From NCBI GenBank assembly GCA_028280485.1, contig JANQLS010000202.1, positions 48,593 through 112,592 on the forward strand: a stretch of 64,000 nt of DNA, read 5' to 3'. How positions within the stretch are numbered: the first letter of the stretch is position 1; each line of letters begins with the position of its first letter. This stretch comes from Planctomycetota bacterium. GTDB lineage: Bacteria; Planctomycetota; UBA8108; JACQVS01. This document shows positions 9,000-17,600 of the stretch, piece after piece. The notes under the pieces were generated by a model. That model was not told the DNA's origin. It made no database searches and saw nothing but the letters and a program-made list of their open reading frames with translations. The position numbers were made by a program, and so were the translations under genes.

Positions 9000-10254
9000 C
9001 CTTCGCTCCTCCTTGTTGCAATGCTTTAAGTTTGGCCAAAGTGTTCTTCACGCCACCGGCCTTCGATTCTTTAACTTCAACCTTAGAAACGTTCGACTCC
9101 AGCCCGCTTTCCTCGGCAGAGACAGCAAAGAGTCGTTCCATATCGATGTTGGCATCCACCGCTGGACCGAAACTTCCGCCGCCGCCTCCTCCAGAGCCCA
9201 TCATTGCGATCTTGTTAGCTAAACCTTCTAACGTGGATTGCAATTGACTCATTTCGGAATTTTGGGCAGAGTTCTCACCCAACTTAGACAGCAACGCCAT
9301 CGTCAGTTGTTGAGATCCGATATCTGCTCTTTGAGCCTCTTGCTCCTTGAGCTTCAATTCTGCTTCTTCGAGTGATTCCTTAAGTTTTTCTACTTCTTCT
9401 TCACTCGACTCGAGATCAGACTGGGTCTTCTCGAGTAAATTTTCAGCTTCAGTTTTCTTGGTGAGGAGTTCTCGAAATTCAGTACGCGATTTTTCTAAAC
9501 TCTCTGAAAAATCTGCTGATTTTGCCTCACTCGCTTCCAATCGCCCTTGAAGAACTAAGAGCTCTTCGCGATTTCGATTGGCTTCCTCTTGTTTCTGAGA
9601 AACTTCATTCTGAAGATCTGAAAACTTATTGTCGTTTTGTTCAGCAGCTTGTTGAGCTTGCTCGAGTGCCGTTCGCACTTCTCCGAGTTCTTTTTCTACG
9701 ACCTGAGCTTGCTCGGCCTTTTCTTTAAACTGCTCGACTTCGTTTTCAAGGTTTTCGTATTTTTGAACTCGCTCTTGAGACTGCTTCAGTTCACTTTCAA
9801 GATTTTCGAAATTTCGAATTTGCTCTTGAGACCGCCTCAGCTCTTCTTCGACCTGGGCGAACTGTTGAACCTTTTGCTGGTACTGTTGAAGTTCCTGCTC
9901 AAGATTCTTCTTATCCTGAATCGTGCTTTGCTCGTGAGCGAGAGCTTGTTCTTTAAAGTGACGAAGCTCGGCGAGTTCTTGTTGAACTTGCAGGCGTTCC
10001 TTCGCCATTGCATCAAACTTGGCCTTCGATTCCTGAATGTACTTACCGCGCTCTTCTTCACTGATCTGTTGACGGCGATCCATAATGACCCCGTCGACCG
10101 CTTCAGCGATCAGCTGGAAGATAACCTTCCGATTCAGGACTTTGACCTGTTTGAAACCTTTTCGTTGGAGGTCCGAGAGTGCGACTTCTGAAGTGCTTTT
10201 CTCGATGACTCTTTTGAAGTCAAGGTCTCCAGATTCTTGTTCGCTCTCGGCCAC
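8989..10254 (-). CDS. Long coiled-coil protein coupled to the actin-like ATPase
   Basis: 421 residues. A short globular N-terminal segment (about 10-70, with KGFKQVKVLNRKVIFQLIAE) is followed by an almost unbroken Glu/Gln/Lys-rich coiled coil (about 75-310). Within it, a unit of the type FENLESELKQSQERVQKYEN is repeated three to four times. A Gly-rich hinge (about 345) leads to a C-terminal tail rich in Lys/Ala/Gly. The frame is open to a TTG at 10269, but GGAGGAG sits inside that extension and 5 bases before GTG 10254, so the GTG is chosen. The 11-base overlap with the actin-like gene argues for a stoichiometric partner, perhaps a filament adaptor or bundler. There is no sequence-level function assignment. 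Confidence 0.8.
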   Translation of the reverse strand: MAESEQESGDLDFKRVIEKSTSEVALSDLQRKGFKQVKVLNRKVIFQLIAEAVDGVIMDRRQQISEEERGKYIQESKAKFDAMAKERLQVQQELAELRHFKEQALAHEQSTIQDKKNLEQELQQYQQKVQQFAQVEEELRRSQEQIRNFENLESELKQSQERVQKYENLENEVEQFKEKAEQAQVVEKELGEVRTALEQAQQAAEQNDNKFSDLQNEVSQKQEEANRNREELLVLQGRLEASEAKSADFSESLEKSRTEFRELLTKKTEAENLLEKTQSDLESSEEEVEKLKESLEEAELKLKEQEAQRADIGSQQLTMALLSKLGENSAQNSEMSQLQSTLEGLANKIAMMGSGGGGGGSFGPAVDANIDMERLFAVSAEESGLESNVSKVEVKESKAGGVKNTLAKLKALQQGGAKDGE

Positions 10255-10643
10255 TGTCTCCTCCAACAAATGGTAATTTTCACCCGGTTTTTAACCACGT
10301 CTCGTCCTCCCCATGTTCAGGGAAGTCGAAGAAGCATAGCATCCGAATTCGACGAGAGGCAAAAATCAGAGTTAAATCACATTACAGGAATTTGATTTGT
10401 ACCAAGGCTGGACTGTGTTTCTCAGAGTAAGGATCACGGAACCTAAAATCAGACGTCAAAAGTACTGACAATAGCCTTAGAGGGCGCCCATAGTAGTCGG
10501 CTCAGCCCCTGAGCCGGTTTAGGTAGAGGGTAAACCTTATCTATTTAAAATCAGGCGTATGCGGCGAGAAGGACCTAGAGATACATTAAATTTAAGATCG
10601 ATTCAGATCCGGATCACAACAAAGATTTAAGCACCAAGATTAA

Positions 10644-10778
10644 TAAGCCCGGAGCGTAAGCGACGGGACAATGCGAGAGTATTTCGTAGGTGGATATTAA
10701 ATGCCTAAGCGATCCATTAGGACGTACCGATGGAGATTCATGGCATAGACATATCCCGTCGCTTACGCTCCGGGCTTA
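10644..10778. repeat. Inverted repeat, family A (25-bp arms, 85-base spacer)
   Basis: TAAGCCCGGAGCGTAAGCGA... at 10644-10668 is exactly inverted at 10754-10778. The same core, CCCGGAGCGTAAGCGACGGG, occurs at 22526-22581, 28165-28191 and 45571-45647. Similar REP-like palindromes are familiar from planctomycete intergenic DNA; that is recollection, not a search. Confidence 0.9.
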
Positions 10779-10828
10779 CTAATGTATTTCGAAAAAAATC
10801 ACAACTTCGGGGTGAATCGACTGCTACA

Positions 10829-10868
10829 TAAAAAAAGCCACGCTCACAAAGTGAGCGTGGCTTTTTTT
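10829..10868 (-). terminator. Rho-independent terminator
   Basis: A stem AAAGCCACGCTCAC with a three-base loop is flanked by an A tract on one side and eight T on the other. It lies directly beyond the stop of the lipoprotein gene at 10893. It could act in both directions. Confidence 0.9.
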
Positions 10869-10892
10869 TATAGCCTTTTAAGAGTGATTCAC

Positions 10893-11600
10893 TTAACGCA
10901 ATCGACCCTTCGTACGCAAATTCTCGATGGACTTCCGGGTATCCCGAATGAAGTTTCGACTCGAAAGGGAAGGGCTCACATTCACGCGATCTTCGAGACG
11001 ATCGACAAAGATCAAGGCTTGATCAAAGTTCCTTTGAAAGAAAGCTAAATCTTCGATCAAACGAACAAGTGAGTTTTCAATCGGCGCTTTGTTGCCGGGA
11101 TGGCGAAAAAAAGCATTGAACGCGGCGTAAGATCGATTGAAGGCATTATCTCTCTTCTTACGGAAATTATCAGCGTTGGTGAGATGTTTTTCTTCTTCAA
11201 CCGGATCTGCACTCTGATCGGCGAACGTGACTTCATCTTGGTGTAAGTAATAATAATGCCGCCCGAGCATCGAAAGAGCGTTCGCGTAATCTTCGTAACA
11301 TGAAGGGCAGGTGTCGGGGGCGATCTCGGTAGTAATCCGATAGTTCTCAACGATTTTCTCAAGAGAGGCAGTCGCATCAAACTGATTGATCTGAAGATTC
11401 TTCGTGTATTCGAATCTTAAGCCTTTGGCCTCATCTCGAAGCTCTTTAATTTTCTTAGCTTTCTCGGCCGCATTGAGGTTGGTGTAAATCCTATTAGATT
11501 GTGTGTTCAGGCAACCCACCCCCGTCATAACGATACCCAAAATTCCGATGAAACTCATTCGAGCAGCGAATTGGCTCAATACTACTAGTCGACTATTCAT
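10893..11600 (-). CDS. Hypothetical lipoprotein, helical repeat type
   Basis: 235 residues with signal peptide and lipobox TGVGC (Cys30). The remainder is helical and rich in Asn, Asp, Arg and Tyr, with segments such as SCYEDYANALSMLGRHYYYL that resemble TPR helices. No catalytic motif is seen. It is a single-gene unit with its own terminator, 244 bases upstream of the ndk stop. A membrane-attached scaffold role is only a guess; the gene was not recognised. Confidence 0.7.
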   Translation of the reverse strand: MNSRLVVLSQFAARMSFIGILGIVMTGVGCLNTQSNRIYTNLNAAEKAKKIKELRDEAKGLRFEYTKNLQINQFDATASLEKIVENYRITTEIAPDTCPSCYEDYANALSMLGRHYYYLHQDEVTFADQSADPVEEEKHLTNADNFRKKRDNAFNRSYAAFNAFFRHPGNKAPIENSLVRLIEDLAFFQRNFDQALIFVDRLEDRVNVSPSLSSRNFIRDTRKSIENLRTKGRLR

Positions 11601-11844
11601 ATTTTCTGCTGACTTTATGGCTGTAATCTTATCTAAGGAAATTAATACGGCTCATTTCAACGTTAACACAAGCTCAGAAAGGGGTCAAACTGGCCTATGA
11701 GCGGCGAGCTCTCCACTCATCCTCGACCGATAAGGTCAAAGAATCAACTTATATTGTCGGGAGTGGCGGAGAGAACCAAGCCCCCTCAAGTACCGAGGAT
11801 GAGTCAAGTGTCCACGATTTAAGTCATCGTAGTGTAACGAAAGA

Positions 11845-12291
11845 TCAAGCCATCAAGGGATCATCGCCCTTGGAGTAGTCAAAAAGCTCTCCGGCTGAGA
11901 AAAATAGGCCTAATTCTCGCTCTGCGGCTTCAGGAGAGTCTGATCCGTGAACGAGGTTGAATTGGCTCGAAATACCAAAATCGCCACGGATCGTGCCTGG
12001 ATCGGCTTTGAAACCAAAAGTAGCCCCCATCATATTACGGCAAACTTGAATCGCTTCGTTTCCTTCAAGAGCGAGAACGACGACCGGCCCTGAAGTCATA
12101 AAACCAACCAAATCCCCATAGAACGGCTTATCAGCGTGGGCCTCATAATGAGTTTTTACGGTCTCGTCGGGAAGCACTGTAAATTTCATGCCAACGATTT
12201 TGAGGCCTTTGGCTTCAAACCTTCCCAAAATTTGACCACAGAGACTGCGTTGAATGGCATCCGGCTTAAGAATGATGAGTGTTCTTTCCAT
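11845..12291 (-). CDS. ndk: Nucleoside diphosphate kinase
   Basis: 148 residues, the usual length. It transfers the gamma phosphate of ATP to nucleoside diphosphates through a phosphohistidine. The start MERTLIILKPDA and the catalytic signature FNLVHGSDS (His115) are canonical, as are NMMGAT and the Arg-Gly-Asp-Phe loop. Cytosolic housekeeping enzyme. The start ATG has a purine-rich GAAAGAAAGAA upstream. It stands alone, and the divergent neighbour is the sigma-54 activator gene at 12757. Confidence 0.97.
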   Translation of the reverse strand: MERTLIILKPDAIQRSLCGQILGRFEAKGLKIVGMKFTVLPDETVKTHYEAHADKPFYGDLVGFMTSGPVVVLALEGNEAIQVCRNMMGATFGFKADPGTIRGDFGISSQFNLVHGSDSPEAAERELGLFFSAGELFDYSKGDDPLMA

Positions 12292-12756
12292 TGTTCTTTC
12301 TTTCGATAATAGAACTTCGTTTTGTTTTTAAAGACTTCAACGAGCTGGGCTTGCTCCCAAGAAAATCGAGGCAGCCCTCCTGAACGTTGGAGCAATAGTT
12401 TTCGGTACATAACTCTCTATTCTTCGGATCTCTCGACTGAGATCTTGCCGATAACCCAGAAAATTCAGGCGATTTTGTTCCGAAGAAATCTATAGAAGCC
12501 CATTTAACTCAAATGGACCCTCTGACCAAAATCCGGATGTTATACTATCTCGGGAATGGGATGCCCAGAGTGTGTCCCAATAGTTTTTTAGGAAGTTTCA
12601 AACCCTATATAGAACTCCTAATAGGCTCTGAAACTTCCTAAAAAACAGTCCCACCGAATGAACGCCCCCAAACAAATTGCCCTGGAGACCTCTCATATAT
12701 CTTTGTGATATTGATGAGTTCATCCGTGGTGCTGTGCCCTAAGAAGTAAGATTTTC
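12292..12756. other. Divergent intergenic region ndk / sigma-54 activator
   Basis: No gene. It carries divergent promoters that could not be defined, and a strong inverted repeat at 12583-12646. Confidence 0.5.
12583..12646. repeat. 18-bp perfect inverted repeat between divergent genes
   Basis: GTTTTTTAGGAAGTTTCA (12583-12600) is exactly inverted at 12629-12646, with a 28-base centre. It is unlike families A-C elsewhere in the window. It could be an operator, a 5'-leader hairpin or a small mobile palindrome. Confidence 0.85.
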
Positions 12757-14484
12757 ATGAGCTCAAATACCGATAGCCCCACTCGCAATACTGAGGAATA
12801 TCTGAATCCCGAAGCCCTAAAAGAACTTTGGGTCGGTAGAACGACTGAAGATTCACAAGGTGCCTTCGATCTAAAAATTTATTCGGACCTCACTCAATCG
12901 GATATCGATATCACTCAGTGGCAGCAAGAGAGAATTCGTGAAATACAAAAGCTCACTTCGAGTGAACGCATCTTCTTTTTCGACGCCAAAGGGCATTTAG
13001 CTAAACCCGATAACTGTGACTACTCTTGTTCCCCCGAGTTGGGCTCAGCCTTGTTTTCTTCTGATTTTGACGGCGATGCCATCCCCAAAGCTTCAACCAA
13101 AGTCCCCCTCCAACTGCTGAAATCTACGTTGGCATTCGGGGAACCGGTATGGGCGTTAGACAGCCTCCAACACGCTGAAAACTTAAAACTTCCCGAAGAC
13201 TTCTTAGAAAAAGTTCGCAGCTTTGCCATCGTCCCTCTGACCGTTCGTGATCATTGTTACGGCCTACTTTATTTGGAACATCGCTTTCAAACGATTCAAC
13301 TCTCCCAAAAGGTTGCCGAAACCGTGATCTGCTTGCTCCATTCATTGGCTATCAGCCAAGCCTTTGAAAAACTGGGCACTGAGAATAGATCTCTTTGGGG
13401 TGACTTGCTGCAACTGAATAAAAAGCTGAAATCTCTTCAAGCCAGCGATGAGTTAGCCTGCTTTTCCAATCCCACGAATAAGAGCAAAGCTAAAGTGGAA
13501 CTCCTGGGTGACTACTCGATGATCATCGGTAGCAGCCCTCCCATGATTGAAATCTTCCAACTCTTAGATCGCATTCGTCAATCGAACGCACCCGTCCTCA
13601 TCAACGGGGAGAGTGGAACTGGAAAAGAACTCATCGCCAATGCGATTCACCACAATAGCTTGCGCAAAAAACAAAACTTTGTTTCCGAGAACTGTGCGGC
13701 TTTGACCGAGACTCTGCTTGAAAGCGAACTCTTCGGTTACGTCAAAGGAGCCTTCACGGGAGCCAATCGAGACCACAAAGGATTGTTTGAACTCGCCGAC
13801 GGAGGAACTCTGTTCTTAGACGAAGTCGGCGACATGAGCTCGAATATGCAAAAGAAGCTCCTTCGTGCAGTTCAGGAAGGGGTCATTCGACGAGTCGGAG
13901 GAAAAGACTACATTCGAGTGAATGTCCGTATCATCTCAGCGACAAATAAAGATCTCCTCAGCGAAGTCCGCAATGGAAACTTCCGTGAGGATCTCTACTA
14001 CCGTTTAAATGTCATCAATGTCAAACTTCCTCCCCTCCGAGAGCGAAAAGATGACATCGCCGATCTCATCGAATTCTTCTTAGATCAGATCAGCCAAGAA
14101 GCCGGAATCAGTAAATCGGTTTCAGCCCAAGCCCTCCGATTGATGACACAACACAATTGGCCTGGGAACATCCGTGAACTTCAAAACGAAGTGAAACGCC
14201 TCTTCGCACTCTCGGATCAAGTGATCGAGGTTCACAACCTCTCCGAAAATATCACTCGGGGAGAAACGGGAGCCACCTGGTCGGCAATGGAAGAAGAGCT
14301 CCACTCGATGACCCTTAAAGAAGCGGTTGAAATGGTCGAACGGAACTTGATCAAACGAGCATTGCTTGAGAACCAAGCCAATAAGAGCCAAGTTGCTAAA
14401 CAACTTCAAATCCCAAAAACGAGCCTCTATAACAAGATTTCTAAGTACAAGCTGGATGAGGAAATCCAGGAACTCCTTTATTAA
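12757..14484 (+). CDS. GAF-domain sigma-54-dependent transcriptional activator
   Basis: 575 residues. An N-terminal region (about 1-70) leads to a GAF-like sensor (about 75-210: LTVRDHCYGLLYLEHR is typical). The AAA+ domain (about 245-480) has GESGTGKE, an intact GAFTGA loop and TLFLDEVGD. A C-terminal Fis-type HTH follows (about 530-575: NKSQVAKQLQIPKTSLYNKI). It lacks a receiver, so regulation would come through the GAF domain. Its neighbour downstream on the same strand (215 bases away) is a far larger activator with the same AAA+ type, suggesting a local pair. Target promoters are not identified in the window. The ribosome site before ATG 12757 is weak. Confidence 0.92.
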   Translation: MSSNTDSPTRNTEEYLNPEALKELWVGRTTEDSQGAFDLKIYSDLTQSDIDITQWQQERIREIQKLTSSERIFFFDAKGHLAKPDNCDYSCSPELGSALFSSDFDGDAIPKASTKVPLQLLKSTLAFGEPVWALDSLQHAENLKLPEDFLEKVRSFAIVPLTVRDHCYGLLYLEHRFQTIQLSQKVAETVICLLHSLAISQAFEKLGTENRSLWGDLLQLNKKLKSLQASDELACFSNPTNKSKAKVELLGDYSMIIGSSPPMIEIFQLLDRIRQSNAPVLINGESGTGKELIANAIHHNSLRKKQNFVSENCAALTETLLESELFGYVKGAFTGANRDHKGLFELADGGTLFLDEVGDMSSNMQKKLLRAVQEGVIRRVGGKDYIRVNVRIISATNKDLLSEVRNGNFREDLYYRLNVINVKLPPLRERKDDIADLIEFFLDQISQEAGISKSVSAQALRLMTQHNWPGNIRELQNEVKRLFALSDQVIEVHNLSENITRGETGATWSAMEEELHSMTLKEAVEMVERNLIKRALLENQANKSQVAKQLQIPKTSLYNKISKYKLDEEIQELLY

Positions 14485-14533
14485 AAAAGACTTAGGAACA
14501 TCGCTGCACACGCCTCAAAATTTGTGTCATTTT

Positions 14534-14570
14534 TTACACACAGAAGCTCACCCTAGGTGTTAGTGTGTAA
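14534..14570. promoter_or_regulatory. Nested inverted repeat between the two sigma-54 activator genes
   Basis: TTACACAC (14534-14541) and GTGTGTAA (14563-14570) enclose a second palindrome, CACCTAGGTG-like (14549-14559). A regulator-binding site upstream of the 2045-residue gene is inferred; a weak terminator of the preceding gene is the alternative. Confidence 0.4.
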
Positions 14571-14699
14571 TTATGATCACGGATCCTTTGAGGCCGCCAC
14601 CAAAACCCACCCATCTACTTGAAAAAGCTCGGCCTCGACTGAAATCCCTCCGTCCTAACTCGAATTGAATCGAATTCTCGTGGGAGGCAGCACAGCCTG

Positions 14700-17600
14700 G
14701 TGAATGTCGTTTGGCCATTGATCAACCATCGTTATATCGCCCTACAGCACTTGACTGTCGGGGGAACAGCCACGGTTTATCATTGCTACGACACCCAAAA
14801 GAATGGCTCTCAAGTCGCCCTCAAAGTCTTCGATCTGCATCCGAATCTCAATGAAGAGGATGCAAAAAAAGAATACGAGATCTTGAGGCGACTCAACCAT
14901 CCCAACCTCGCCAGAGTCATCGACCTCGGAAGAATTGAGAGCATCGAAGCTACGCCCCTTGAAGCGGTCGCCTTCAGCCGCCCTCATAACCCCTCTCAGT
15001 CTTCACCTCCCCCGCCGGCTCCGGGTAAGTTCTTTATCGCTTCTGAGTACATCGAAGGGACGGACCTCGTTACGGCATTTAAAAATTTAGGAACGCCCGA
15101 ACCTCCTTCGCTCAAAGGGGAACAACCTCTCACTCACAAATTGATCCCCGAGAGTCACTGGTTAGCCTTCAATAAGGCTCTTTACCAACTCTGTTGCGGC
15201 TTGGAGAGCATTCACTCCTTGGGCTTGATCCACCGTGACCTCAATCCCAAACATCTCCTCTTAAAAGAACAATCGAAGCCAAATGGGGAATTGGAGCTGA
15301 CCTTCGAGGCCTTCATCATCGACTTCGGTCTCGCCGCCGATCAACGTCTTCATTCCGGTCAGCGCATCCAGGGTACTTTCCCGTACATCGCTCCTGAGAT
15401 TTTAGAAGGACACCCCGCGAGCCCTCAAAGCGACCTCTACTCCTTCGGGCTATCGATTCTTCAAGCCCTTCTGGGAGGAAGCATCCCTGAGAACATTCAA
15501 ACTGAAACCTATTTTCAATCCCCTCAGAACACCCCGGAATTGCCGTGGGACTCGATCCCTGAATCGACACCACCAGAACTCGTCGAGCTCATCCGCTCCC
15601 TCACCTCACCCGATATCACCGACCGTCCGTCGAACACATCTGAAGTGAGGCGCCAATTAGAGTCGATCGCCCAAATTGAAAAGTCGACTGACCCTCAACC
15701 CACCCAGCAGCAACCTCCGCATTTAGGCTGGGAAGACCAACTTTCACGAATCCGCCTAGAGATCGAAAGACTCCGTTACGGCCAACCGAGCCATCCCTTG
15801 CTCCTCATCGAGTCTCACGACGACGCCTACGAAGAACGACTGATCGAAGGCCTCAGCACCCTGACCAAGCTCAGTAATATCGATCTCTATCGCGGGCAAA
15901 GCCAAAGGCCTTCCTGGATGCCCTTCCAAGCTCTCAGCGAAACCCTCACTCCACTCTTGAGAGGCTTAGACCTCACGGCCCCGATCCATCGTCGCTCCTT
16001 AGCCTTGGCGGCCCCCGTCCTTCCCAGCCTTTCTCAACAGTCCGATACCCGCCTGACGGGTGAAGCCGAACCCGGCGAGGCTCCCCATCAAATCGCAGAT
16101 TCACTCACCGAACTCTTGGTGAGTCGGAGTCAACAATCTCCCTACATCATCCTCTTAGACCAACTTCAAGAAGCCGACGCCGACACCCTCAATCTCCTTG
16201 AGATCCTCGCTCAAAACTTGTACCGAAGAACGGAGATTGACACCCTGGAAACTTCGATTCAAGAATTGCTCTACGACTCAAACTCAGGCGACAACAAAGA
16301 ATCCTTAGAGGAATCATCATCCAATCGCCCTCTGTCGGTCGGCAAACAGAATGAAGCTAGAGTTTTATTCATCGGAGTCTACAAGAGTACCCCGACCTCC
16401 ACAGAACGCCTCCCGAACCTCGAAATCGATGAAAGCCCGTGGAAGTCTCATTGGGTTGAAGCACCCTTTTGCCAACACTTAACTTATCGCCCCTTGAGCC
16501 GTGAAGAGTGCCGAACTTGGCTGGAATGGAGGCATGGCGATGAGAGCCAGCCGATCTCCACCGAAGAGGTCGATCGCCTGTGGGAACTCAGCCAGGGCTT
16601 GCCGAGGCAACTCGACCAACAAGTTCAGTCCGATCCTGAAAACTTTGAGAACCAAAATCGATCTCTCGAAAGTAAATTCAATTCTTTAGACGATCAGCAG
16701 AAGGTTCTGCTCGAGGCTTTATCAATCCTCCAAGCTCCCGTTCGCATTCAGCAATTTGGACATTGGCTGGAAGGGAAACTCGACCCCACTTCAAAGCCCA
16801 ACTACCGCCTCTTAGACCAACTCCAACAGTTGGTTCAAGCCGACCTCCTAACCATCACTAAAACCCCGTCGATCGTTACCGTCGACTGGTGGGATCCCCG
16901 CGATCGAAAGCAAATACTGCAAAAGCTGGATCCAGACACTCAACATAAACTTTACCAAAGTGCTCTCAGTTATATCTCAGAACACCATCCCTCGGATGAC
17001 GGAGAGATTTCGGTTCAACTGAGCCTTGAAGCGGATGATTGGAAGGGCTACCTCGAAACCTCCCAACGAGTCGCCACCCACTACCAAAAAGCACAAAGCC
17101 TCAGAGTGGCCTCACAGCTTTTGACGACCTTGCTCGAAAAGATCCATCAAAAGCATGAACTCGACGACGATGTTTCGATCAAAACCGAGAAAGCCATCAG
17201 GAGTAAAACCTTATTCAGCCTAGCTCTGATCTATCAACGCTTAGGGGAAGCCTCCCAGGCGATCGAATACTTCGATCAACTTATAAAATCAGAAGATTCG
17301 ACGACCCCTACCGAAAGTCAGGCTCGTGCTTATCGACTCCTCGGGGAGGCGTACCTTGAAAATGATGACCAGGTCAACGCGAATTATTGTTTTGAAGAAT
17401 CTCTCTCCATACTCGAAAAATTACCCCCGAGCGAAGAGATTATCGAAACGCTCTTGGCTCTATCAGAATTCAACTTGAAAAGAGGCCAAGTATCGATCGC
17501 CGAAAATTTTTCCGTTCGAGCCTTAGAAGCCACCAATCAAAAATTCGATCCTGAAGCCTACTCGAGAACTTGCTTACAATTGGGAAAAACCTTCGCTAAA

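Larger units (their letters stand above)
10255..10892. other. Intergenic region rich in palindromes
   Basis: No gene. From left to right it contains the promoter region of the coiled-coil/actin operon, a small hairpin CGGCTCAGCCCCTGAGCCG (10498-10516), a family-A inverted repeat (10644-10778) and the terminator of the next lipoprotein gene (10829-10868). Confidence 0.6.

Noticed and set aside
9637..10191. 184-residue Leu/Phe-rich plus-strand frame
   Set aside because: Reverse of the coiled-coil gene; the hydrophobic composition comes from reading Glu/Lys/Gln codons backwards.
14122..14511. Minus-strand frame of 129 residues
   Set aside because: Antisense to the AAA+/HTH end of the sigma-54 activator.
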